From NCBI GenBank assembly GCA_945988915.1, contig CAMFTS010000073.1:1-5240 (forward strand): 5,240 nucleotides of DNA. Reading direction: 5' to 3'. The translations under genes were made by a program, and so were the position numbers. The notes beneath the pieces were generated by a model. It had not been told where the DNA came from. It saw only the letters and a list, made by a program, of their open reading frames with translations, and searched no databases. The DNA is from an uncultured Clostridia bacterium (GTDB lineage: Bacteria > Bacillota > Clostridia > Oscillospirales > Acutalibacteraceae). This document shows positions 1-5,240 of this stretch, in pieces; the first letter of the stretch is position 1, and each line of letters opens with the position of its first letter.

Positions 1-5
1 ACATA

Positions 6-10
6 CCTCC
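6..10 (-). promoter_or_regulatory. Ribosome binding site of a gene starting beyond the left edge
   Basis: GGAGG on the minus strand is followed by TATGT at the window edge. With normal spacing the start codon would lie a few bases outside. No part of the coding region can be read with confidence, so the product is unknown. Confidence 0.7.
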
Positions 11-33
11 AAAAATTATTAACTTAATAAAGT

Positions 34-78
34 GGTTGTCCCGAATTGAGCAAAACACACCCAAGGACAGAATTAACC
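34..78 (-). other. Possible structured 5' leader of the next transcript
   Basis: From the predicted start site the minus-strand RNA can form nested pairs: GGUU (78-75) with AACC (37-34), GUCC (68-65) with GGAC (41-38), and UUGGG (64-60) with CUCAA (50-46, one G-U pair). A 9-nt loop lies between the inner arms, and there are bulges of 6 nt on one side and 4 nt (UUCG) on the other. I do not recognise a known riboswitch or T-box: no T-box or specifier motif is visible. The pairing is read by eye, and its stability is not calculated. Confidence 0.4.
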
Positions 79-84
79 TTAAGT

Positions 85-113
85 ATTATAACAGAAATAA
101 AAATATATTGCTA
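85..113 (-). promoter_or_regulatory. Predicted sigma-A-type promoter with extended -10 for the gene beyond the left edge
   Basis: On the minus strand TGTTATAAT (93-85) is a perfect extended -10 (TGn plus TATAAT). At 17-nt spacing the -35 hexamer is TAGCAA (113-108), only 3 of 6 matches to TTGACA; a weak -35 is commonly tolerated when the -10 is extended. Transcription would start near the G at 78, about 68 nt before the ribosome site at 10-6. It lies downstream of the aro terminator and faces away from the aro genes, so it marks a new transcription unit. Confidence 0.7.
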
Positions 114-120
114 TATTTTT
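99..120. repeat. Perfect 9-bp A/T inverted repeat over the -35 region
   Basis: AAAAATATA (99-107) and TATATTTTT (112-120) are exact reverse complements around TTGC (108-111). The repeat covers the -35 hexamer and part of the spacer of the predicted minus-strand promoter. It could be an operator for a dimeric regulator, but because it is A/T only in an AT-rich stretch, it could equally be chance. Confidence 0.5.
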
Positions 121-219
121 TTGAAATTTTTTCATATTTCTAAATGATAATGTTTGACTTTTTATAATGCTTATTTTATTTATTTTGCACAAATTCTACA
201 ATTATGTAAATTTTCGGAT

Positions 220-252
220 AAAAAATCGGTCAAAGCTTTTGCCCTGACCGAT
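220..252 (-). terminator. Rho-independent terminator of the aro operon
   Basis: Read on the minus strand, ATCGGTCA (252-245) pairs perfectly with TGACCGAT (232-225). The inner bases GGGC and GCTT (244-241 and 236-233) extend the stem by four pairs, two of them G-U, leaving an AAAA tetraloop. The result is a 12-bp hairpin. A run of T (225-220) follows immediately, with A at 219. It begins 6 nt after the DAHP synthase stop codon. No T-run follows the stem on the plus strand, so it should act in one direction only. Confidence 0.93.
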
Positions 253-258
253 AAAGAA

Positions 259-1287
259 TTAAAGCATATCTGCGATATCAAAAATGAGTCTTTCGGTTTT
301 ATCCCAACCGAGACAGGCATCCGTAATTGATTTGCCGTAGCAGCCCTCGCCGATTTTCTGACTGCCGTCCTCAATGTAGCTTTCAATCATAAAGCCCTTA
401 ACAAGCTTGTCAATATCTTTGCTGTAACGCTTGCTCATCAGAATTTCTTTTGAAATCCTGATCTGCTGGAAAGGATCCTTACCTGAATTGGAGTGGTTCG
501 TATCAACAATAACAGCAGGATTTTCAAGTCCGAGTTTCTCATAGGTTTCATAAAGATGCCGGATATCCTCGTAATGATAATTAGGTATAGCCTGACCGTG
601 CTTGTTAACATATCCTCTTAAAATTGCATGAGCGTAAGGATTTCCCTCTGAATGAACCTCCCAGCCTCTATAAATAAAGGTATGCTTATGCTGTGCAGCT
701 GTGATTGAATTCATCATAACGGAAATATCGCCGCTTGTCGGATTTTTCATACCGACGGGAACCTCAATACCGCTTGCTGTAAGTCTGTGCTGTTGATTTT
801 CAACGCTTCTTGCACCGATGGCAACATATCCGAGCAAATCGTCAAGATATCTGTAATTTTCGGGATAAAGCATTTCATCGGCGCAGGCAAATCCTGTTTC
901 TTCTATTGCTTTCATATGAAGCTCTCGGATTGCAACAATTCCCTTGAACATATCGGGTTTCTGATTAGGATCGGGCTGATGAAGCATACCTTTATATCCG
1001 TCTCCTGTTGTTCTCGGCTTGTTCGTATAAATACGCGGAACGATAAAGATCTTATCCTTAACCTTTTCCTGAATTTCGCTAAGTCTTCCTATGTAGTCAA
1101 GAACGCTGTCGTCACGGTCTGCCGAGCAAGGACCGATAACAAGTATGAATTTATCGCTCTCGCCGCTGAAAATCTTTTTCAGTTCCTCTCTCTTGCTTTC
1201 AACTGTTTCTTTTGCAGATGCACTCAAAGGATACATCTGTTTGACCTCTTGCGGAATCGCAAGCTTTCTTTCAAATATCATATTCAT
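259..1287 (-). CDS. aroF: 3-deoxy-7-phosphoheptulonate (DAHP) synthase, type I-alpha
   Basis: First committed step: condenses PEP and erythrose-4-phosphate to DAHP. The protein has 342 residues from the preferred start, the usual type I-alpha length. Motifs are GPCSADRD (52-59) with metal ligand C54, KPRTTGDGYKG (90-100), GARSVENQQHRL (158-169) with R160, VGMKNPTSGD (178-187) with K181, and the remaining metal ligands H265 (NHSNSGK), E299 (MIESY) and D323 (KSITDACLGWD). An N-terminal tail of about 45 residues precedes the barrel; in E. coli AroF/G/H this tail takes part in allosteric feedback inhibition. A longer frame starts at 1302, but its first codons are themselves the GGAGG ribosome site, so the ATG at 1287 is chosen; one at 1281 is also possible. 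It is the last gene of the operon, 32 nt after aroA. The symbol is approximate: the E. coli paralogues aroF, aroG and aroH cannot be told apart here. Confidence 0.95.
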   Translation of the reverse strand: MNMIFERKLAIPQEVKQMYPLSASAKETVESKREELKKIFSGESDKFILVIGPCSADRDDSVLDYIGRLSEIQEKVKDKIFIVPRIYTNKPRTTGDGYKGMLHQPDPNQKPDMFKGIVAIRELHMKAIEETGFACADEMLYPENYRYLDDLLGYVAIGARSVENQQHRLTASGIEVPVGMKNPTSGDISVMMNSITAAQHKHTFIYRGWEVHSEGNPYAHAILRGYVNKHGQAIPNYHYEDIRHLYETYEKLGLENPAVIVDTNHSNSGKDPFQQIRISKEILMSKRYSKDIDKLVKGFMIESYIEDGSQKIGEGCYGKSITDACLGWDKTERLIFDIADML

Positions 1288-1295
1288 CGGTTTTT

Positions 1296-1300
1296 CCTCC
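1296..1300 (-). promoter_or_regulatory. Ribosome binding site of DAHP synthase
   Basis: GGAGG lies 8 nt upstream of the ATG at 1287, ideal spacing. An in-frame ATG at 1302 overlaps this site, with its codons 2-4 spelling GAG GAA AAA. It has no comparable ribosome site of its own, so the site decides in favour of the shorter protein. Confidence 0.85.
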
Positions 1301-1319
1301 ATATCTTAACCGTTAGTTA

Positions 1320-2528
1320 CTAAGTTAAATAATCAATTTTCACACCCGAATTTTTCATAACATCAAAGAAATCGGGATAACTTTTTCTCACAGCCTCATA
1401 ACCGTCGAGCTCTCCGCCTGTATGCATCAGCAAAAACGCCGTTGCCATTACAATTCTGTGATCGTTGTGTCCGTATATTGTTTCGGTCGGCATATGAAAA
1501 TCTTTTTTTGCTATTTCCACTTCATTTTCGCCTACTGTAAATTCAGCCCCGAACTTTTCAAGTTCTTCCTGCATACAGGATATCCTGTCGCTTTCTTTAA
1601 GACGCAGTCTGTCGGTTCCCGTAAATTTTGCGCCGTTATACTTCAGAGCAAACGCAAAAAGTATCGGTGCAAGATCAGGACAATCGGTAACATCAAGAGT
1701 GCAAAAGCCTTCTTTAAGTTTTTTGAAGTAATCAATGCAAATTCTGTCACCCTGCTTACTTTCTCTGCTGACACCGTGAACGGCAATATCTGCTCCGCTT
1801 TCTTTAAGTGCATACAGGAATGCGGCGTTTGACCAGTCACCCTCAATAGTCATATTCTGAGGCGAGTATTTCTGAGCTCCCGTAATTTTTATTTCATTAT
1901 CGCTCATTTCGGTCAACACGCCGAAAGCATTAAGCGTATCAGCCGTCATATCAACATAAGGTTTGCTTTCAAAAGGCGGAATAATCTTAATGACGCTGTC
2001 CTTTTTCAAAAGCGGCAATGCAAACATTAAGCCGCTGATAAACTGACTGCTTATATTTCCCTGAATTTCAAAAGTGTCTTCTTTAAGCTTTCCGTTTAAA
2101 GTAACCGTGCAGGCATCGGAAATCATTTCAATATTTTGTCTTTCGCAAATCTCTTTATATATGCCAAGCGGTCTTGAAATGAGTTTTTCGCTGCCTCTCA
2201 ATGTGACCTTGCCGTTACCCAAAAGACAAATCGGTATAAAGAATCTCAGCGTGCTTCCGCTCTCGTTACATTCAAGAATTTTTTGCCCGATTGAGTCAAA
2301 GTTTTCTATCCCCTTGATTTTAACAGTATTACCGTCAATCTTAACTTTACAGCCTATTGCTTCAAGGCAATTAAGAGTTGCCTGAATATCCTGCGAGAGA
2401 GCAACATTTTTAACTGTGCTTTCGCCCTTTGAAAGACCGGCGCAAATCAAAATTCTGTGCGCCGCGCTTTTTGAGGGAGGTGCAATCAAGTTGCCCTTCG
2501 GCAAGCTTTTTCCTATACATAATTTCAT
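1320..2528 (-). CDS. aroA: 3-phosphoshikimate 1-carboxyvinyltransferase (EPSP synthase, AroA)
   Basis: Sixth pathway step: transfers the enolpyruvyl group of PEP to shikimate-3-phosphate. The protein has 402 residues, a little shorter than the 427 of E. coli AroA, with both halves of the inside-out barrel present. Visible motifs are PPSKSAAHR (17-25) with K20, S21 and R25, NESGSTLRF (88-96) with G91 at the position of E. coli G96, R119 in SRPLG, SSQF (160-163), and GDWSNAA (230-236). In the second half are D285 in PDLAP, LRLKESDRI (308-316) with K311, HNDHR (354-358) with R358, and KSYPDF (382-387). All known substrate contacts I can align are kept. AGGG at 2537-2540 lies 8 nt before the ATG. 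The gene begins 1 nt after the aroQ stop and ends with two in-frame stops, TAG then TAA. It is the target enzyme of glyphosate in other organisms, but the sensitivity class cannot be assigned from sequence alone. Confidence 0.97.
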   Translation of the reverse strand: MKLCIGKSLPKGNLIAPPSKSAAHRILICAGLSKGESTVKNVALSQDIQATLNCLEAIGCKVKIDGNTVKIKGIENFDSIGQKILECNESGSTLRFFIPICLLGNGKVTLRGSEKLISRPLGIYKEICERQNIEMISDACTVTLNGKLKEDTFEIQGNISSQFISGLMFALPLLKKDSVIKIIPPFESKPYVDMTADTLNAFGVLTEMSDNEIKITGAQKYSPQNMTIEGDWSNAAFLYALKESGADIAVHGVSRESKQGDRICIDYFKKLKEGFCTLDVTDCPDLAPILFAFALKYNGAKFTGTDRLRLKESDRISCMQEELEKFGAEFTVGENEVEIAKKDFHMPTETIYGHNDHRIVMATAFLLMHTGGELDGYEAVRKSYPDFFDVMKNSGVKIDYLT

Positions 2529-2529
2529 A

Positions 2530-2958
2530 TTATTTACCCTGCACCAATAAATCTATCGCTTTTAAATATCCGTCAAAGCCGAGTCCTTTAAATGTAGCTA
2601 TACAGCCCAAACGGATATAGCTTGTCTTTCTGAATTCTTCTCTTGTATCAGGATCGGAAATGTGCACCTCAACAGTAGGTATTCCGACCGTCTTAACTGC
2701 ATCAAGCAAAGCAACCGAAGTGTGCGTATATGCGCCCGGGTTAATGACAATACCGTTAGTATTACCGTATGCCTGCTGAATTCTGTCAACGAGCGCACCC
2801 TCGTGATTTGATTGGAAAAACTCAACCTCTGCGCCGACTTCTTTACAATGCGCTTCTATCATTTTGCACAGGTCGTCATAAGTCTGTGAGCCGTAAATAT
2901 GCGGCTCTCTTATTCCGAGCATATTAAGATTAGGCCCGTTAATAACTAATATTTTCAT
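2530..2958 (-). CDS. aroQ: Type II 3-dehydroquinate dehydratase (AroQ)
   Basis: Dehydrates 3-dehydroquinate to 3-dehydroshikimate (third step) by the type II, Schiff-base-independent mechanism. The family normally forms a cytosolic dodecamer. At 142 residues it has the usual length. It opens with GPNLNMLGIREP (8-19), followed by catalytic Y22 on the flexible lid that also contains R17. It continues with QSNHEGALVDRI (49-60), INPGAYTHTS (72-81) with N73, and VEVHIS (96-101) with H99 and S101. R110 matches the substrate-binding arginine that follows REEF. After that the C-terminal segment reads RLGCIATFKGLGFDGY, rather than the SPvA-G-I-GlG pattern of well-studied homologues. The ATG overlaps the aroE-aroK stop by 4 nt. 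AAGGAG at 2970-2975 lies 11 nt upstream, rather far, so translation is probably helped by coupling. aroA follows after a single base. Confidence 0.96.
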   Translation of the reverse strand: MKILVINGPNLNMLGIREPHIYGSQTYDDLCKMIEAHCKEVGAEVEFFQSNHEGALVDRIQQAYGNTNGIVINPGAYTHTSVALLDAVKTVGIPTVEVHISDPDTREEFRKTSYIRLGCIATFKGLGFDGYLKAIDLLVQGK

Positions 2959-4196
2959 TCAGCTTTATGCTCCTTTTCTAACCGCTTAACCGCATCCTCT
3001 ACAACGCCTGTAACGGTAATGCTTTTATCGGCAGTTGAAGTATATATATCAATTCTTTCTTCGTATCTTTTTTTAATTGCTTCGGCAGAAGCGGCAAGCG
3101 GTCTGTCGGCGGTCGGAATCAACTGTTCAAGCGGTCTGTCCAAATAATATACTGTGCCGTTCATTTTCAAAGCGTCAATATTTTCCTGCCTTAAGACAGC
3201 GCCTCCGCCTGTTGCGATTACGACACCCGAAAGTGTGCTGATTTTTTTAATAACTTCCGTTTCTTTATCTCTGAATGATTTCTCACCGAATTTTTCAAAA
3301 AATTCGGCAATTTCCATTCTGATATCCTTCTTAATTTCTTCGTCTGTATCAATAAATTCTCTGCCAAGCTTTTGTGCGACAGCTTTTCCGATTGTACTCT
3401 TTCCGCTGCCGGGCATACCTGTCAGCACGATGTTCTTCTTCTCTTTTAATATATCGGAAAATATTGAGTCGAGCAATTCGCGGTCAGCTTCTGTATTCAT
3501 AAATATCTCGTATGCTCTGATTGCCTGAGCCGTAAGCATATAGAGTCCGCTCTCGGCAGGAATCCCCATTTTTTGAGCATCCTGAACAAGTTTTGTTGTA
3601 AGCGGATTATAAACCGCGTCGGCCACCCCGGAAAGATTTTTAAACACAGATAAATCAACGGGAGAAGAGAATATTTCGGGATACATTCCGACAGGAGTTG
3701 TATTGATGATTACATCTGTGTCGCTATGATTTTCATAAAGCCTGGCATAAGTGATTGAATTATCGTTTCCTGTTCTTGACACTCGCAGAATTTCACTTGC
3801 ACCAAGGCTTTTTGCAACGGCAACCGAGGTTTTTGAAGTGCCACCCGAGCCGAGAATTGCAACCTTTTTGCCGTCAAGACTGATTTTATTTTTCTGCAAA
3901 AGCGAAGTCATTCCGTAAAAGTCGGTATTGTAGCCGTAGAGCTTACCGTCACGGTTTACAACTGTATTTACAGCGCCTATATCCCTTGCGGTTTCGCTTA
4001 TTTCATTCAGAAACGGAATAACAGTCTGCTTGTAAGGAATTGTAACATTGACAGCCTTAAATTTGTGCTCTGTCATAAAAGCCGTGATTTCCTCCTCGGT
4101 GAGTTCACACAGCTCATATGAATATGTGCCTATCTTTTCGTGAATTATTTTTGAAAAGGAATGAGGCAATTTTTTTCCGATACAACCGTATTCCAT
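2955..4196 (-). CDS. aroE-aroK: AroE-AroK fusion: shikimate dehydrogenase / shikimate kinase
   Basis: A 413-residue bifunctional protein for two consecutive cytosolic steps: NADPH reduction of 3-dehydroshikimate to shikimate, then ATP-dependent 3-phosphorylation. Residues 1 to about 232 are AroE. It has PHSFS with shikimate-binding serines 13 and 15, NVTIPYK (50-56) with catalytic K56, N77 in GAVNTVV, catalytic D92 in GYNTDF, the cofactor loop GSGGTSKT (116-123), NTTPVGMYP (165-173) and Q224. A charged segment at about 233-252 links to AroK (about 253-413). AroK has Walker A GMPGSGKST (260-268), DTD with D283 and D285, R309, the ATGGGAV motif (328-334), the lid arginine R365 in DRPL, and R381 near the C-terminus. 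Both halves keep their catalytic residues, and the reading frame is continuous across the junction. GGAG at 4203-4206 precedes the ATG by 6 nt. The stop codon overlaps the aroQ start as ATGA. The fusion is seen directly; that it works as a bifunctional enzyme is inferred. Confidence 0.96.
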   Translation of the reverse strand: MEYGCIGKKLPHSFSKIIHEKIGTYSYELCELTEEEITAFMTEHKFKAVNVTIPYKQTVIPFLNEISETARDIGAVNTVVNRDGKLYGYNTDFYGMTSLLQKNKISLDGKKVAILGSGGTSKTSVAVAKSLGASEILRVSRTGNDNSITYARLYENHSDTDVIINTTPVGMYPEIFSSPVDLSVFKNLSGVADAVYNPLTTKLVQDAQKMGIPAESGLYMLTAQAIRAYEIFMNTEADRELLDSIFSDILKEKKNIVLTGMPGSGKSTIGKAVAQKLGREFIDTDEEIKKDIRMEIAEFFEKFGEKSFRDKETEVIKKISTLSGVVIATGGGAVLRQENIDALKMNGTVYYLDRPLEQLIPTADRPLAASAEAIKKRYEERIDIYTSTADKSITVTGVVEDAVKRLEKEHKAE

Positions 4197-4213
4197 ATAT
4201 TTCTCCGTTCAGA

Positions 4214-5227
4214 TTATTCTTTAATAATTACCGAAATCAGATTTTTGATATTGTAGGCTTTCATTTTTCTCATTTCATAACTGCCGACCTCTTCAACAAA
4301 AACAGTATTGATGTAATCTTTTCTTGCTTTCTTATCGTGAACAATCGCCGAAATTACCTTGTCAATATCAGGATTGATGTCAACGGGCAAATGGAGTTTG
4401 TTGAGGACGGGAACAAGTCTGGCACGAACACTTTCACTGCACATCGGAATCATACCGAGCGCAACACATTCTCCGTGATAAAGATGATTTAATTCTTCTT
4501 CGCTTTCAATTCCGTGACCTATTGTGTGCCCGAAATTAAGAATCATGCGAAGTCCCTGTTCTTTTTCATCCTGTTCAACGACTTTTCTCTTTATTTCAAC
4601 CGATTTAAAGAGTATTTCTTCAATATTTTCAAGTATGTCAACTTTCTCAAACATTTCAAAAAGCTCTTCATCTGAAGTAAGGCTCATTTTAACTGCTTCT
4701 GCAAGTCCGTTTGAAATCTGTCTGTCGGGTAAAGTATTTAATACATCCGGATCAATCACAACCATTTTCGGCTGATGAAAAGCACCTACCGTATTCTTGA
4801 TTCCGTCTAAATCTACGGCTGTTTTACCTCCGATTGACGAGTCAACCTGTGAAAGAACTGTTGTCGGAACATTATAAAATTTTAATCCCCTCATATAGCA
4901 AGCGGAAACAAAACCGGCAAGATCTCCCGGAACACCGCCGCCGCAAGCTACGACGCAATCGCTTCGTGTGAAATTATTTCTGAGCATAAATGAAAGTATT
5001 TCACCGAACTGTGTAAGGTTCTTACTTTCCTCTCCCTGCGGAATTGTATATACAAGTGCATCATTAAACTGTGAAGCTATACATTCTGAATATTCTTGGG
5101 GTACTCCGCTGTCAGTTACTACAAGCACCTTTGAATTGATACCTGTAAGTTCTTTGAATTTCTTTATAGCTCCGCGCTCGATAATAATATCGTAGCTGTC
5201 GGCGCCGAGTTCAACATGAGTTTTCAT
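4214..5227 (-). CDS. aroB: 3-dehydroquinate synthase (AroB)
   Basis: Cytosolic enzyme of the second shikimate step. It converts DAHP to 3-dehydroquinate using NAD and a divalent metal. The 337-residue protein carries the family signatures in order: the nucleotide-binding glycine motif GGGVPGD (96-102), PTT (121-123), DSSIGGKTAVD (129-139) and K144-N145. The metal ligands are E177 (in LAEAVK), H234 (in NFGHTIGH) and H251 (in HGE). It is slightly shorter than the roughly 360 residues of E. coli or B. subtilis AroB, but nothing essential is missing. The start is supported by AGGTGA (5235-5240), which matches the anti-Shine-Dalgarno extension and lies 7 nt before the ATG; the rest of that site is beyond the window. 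It is the first visible gene of the operon, followed after 17 nt by aroE-aroK. Family assignment is firm. Whether it is the promoter-proximal gene cannot be seen. Confidence 0.97.
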   Translation of the reverse strand: MKTHVELGADSYDIIIERGAIKKFKELTGINSKVLVVTDSGVPQEYSECIASQFNDALVYTIPQGEESKNLTQFGEILSFMLRNNFTRSDCVVACGGGVPGDLAGFVSACYMRGLKFYNVPTTVLSQVDSSIGGKTAVDLDGIKNTVGAFHQPKMVVIDPDVLNTLPDRQISNGLAEAVKMSLTSDEELFEMFEKVDILENIEEILFKSVEIKRKVVEQDEKEQGLRMILNFGHTIGHGIESEEELNHLYHGECVALGMIPMCSESVRARLVPVLNKLHLPVDINPDIDKVISAIVHDKKARKDYINTVFVEEVGSYEMRKMKAYNIKNLISVIIKE

Positions 5228-5234
5228 ATTTCTC

Positions 5235-5240
5235 TCACCT
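5235..5240 (-). promoter_or_regulatory. Ribosome binding site of aroB (cut by the window edge)
   Basis: AGGTGA on the minus strand lies 7 nt before the aroB ATG at 5227 and matches the 3' half of the consensus GGAGGTGA. Any further G residues lie outside the window. Confidence 0.75.

Noticed and set aside
19..60. 13-codon GTG-initiated leader peptide in the left-edge leader, with Thr-Thr-Thr-Leu-Leu
   Set aside because: It has no ribosome site upstream of the GTG, and the codon run is too short to support attenuation without knowing the downstream gene.
122..134. Short palindrome TGAAATTTTTTCA
   Set aside because: A 5-bp arm in very AT-rich sequence is expected by chance.
154..168. TTGACT and TATAAT on the plus strand, resembling promoter boxes
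   Set aside because: Only 3 nt separate the two hexamers, no -35 is seen at normal spacing, and no plus-strand gene follows.
180..386. 68-codon minus-strand frame overlapping the end of DAHP synthase
   Set aside because: It is out of frame with the real gene and reads through the terminator hairpin; no motif is seen.
787..1323. 178-codon open frame on the plus strand, opposite DAHP synthase
   Set aside because: It is an antisense shadow of a gene with full motif support. Its translation is rich in Cys and Phe without any recognisable motif, and no convincing ribosome site was seen.
1422..1832. 136-codon plus-strand frame opposite aroA
   Set aside because: Antisense shadow of aroA with low-complexity Phe/Cys-rich translation and no supporting signals.
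3154..3528. 124-codon plus-strand frame opposite the AroK half
   Set aside because: Ser/Phe/Ile-rich antisense shadow of the kinase domain, with no independent support.
4118..4492. 124-codon plus-strand frame crossing the aroB/aroEK junction
   Set aside because: Lies opposite two well-supported genes; composition is typical of an antisense shadow.
1..5240. Search for an undescribed system (mobile, defence, retron-like, CRISPR or repeat-based)
   Set aside because: All coding capacity is taken by recognised shikimate genes with normal spacing. No repeat arrays, recombinases, reverse transcriptase or structured RNA genes are visible.

Overview
The window holds one tightly packed shikimate-pathway operon, entirely on the minus strand, so it reads from right to left. 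Five genes follow each other in the order aroB (3-dehydroquinate synthase), a fused aroE-aroK (shikimate dehydrogenase joined to shikimate kinase), aroQ (type II 3-dehydroquinate dehydratase), aroA (EPSP synthase) and a type I-alpha DAHP synthase. The five polypeptides supply six of the seven steps from erythrose-4-phosphate plus phosphoenolpyruvate to chorismate. Only chorismate synthase (aroC) is not present. Every protein looks full length, with the expected catalytic residues in place, and no frameshift or truncation is visible.

Spacing between genes is 17 nt (aroB/aroEK), a 4-nt ATGA overlap (aroEK/aroQ), 1 nt (aroQ/aroA) and 32 nt (aroA/DAHP synthase). This is what a single transcript with translational coupling would look like. 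The unit ends in a strong intrinsic terminator 6 nt after the last stop codon. The operon's own promoter is not visible, because only 13 nt lie upstream of aroB. aroB could therefore be the first gene or an internal one.

The left end (positions 1 to about 219) is AT-rich and contains no gene. It looks like the control region of the next minus-strand gene, whose start lies just beyond the edge. It has an extended -10 promoter, an A/T inverted repeat over the -35 region, a leader that can fold, and a GGAGG ribosome binding site at positions 6-10.

Moderate-to-low GC, strong GGAGG-type ribosome binding sites, a U-tract terminator and the flavour of the proteins (for example the AroA motif NESGSTLRF and the AroE N-terminus with GKKLPHSFS) suggest a Firmicute of class Clostridia, plausibly a gut Ruminococcus/Eubacterium-type anaerobe. 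That assignment is an inference from sequence style. I see no mobile element, CRISPR array, RNA gene or novel defence-type system. The window is mainly ordinary primary metabolism, and its more distinctive points are the AroE-AroK fusion, the gene order and the regulatory left end.
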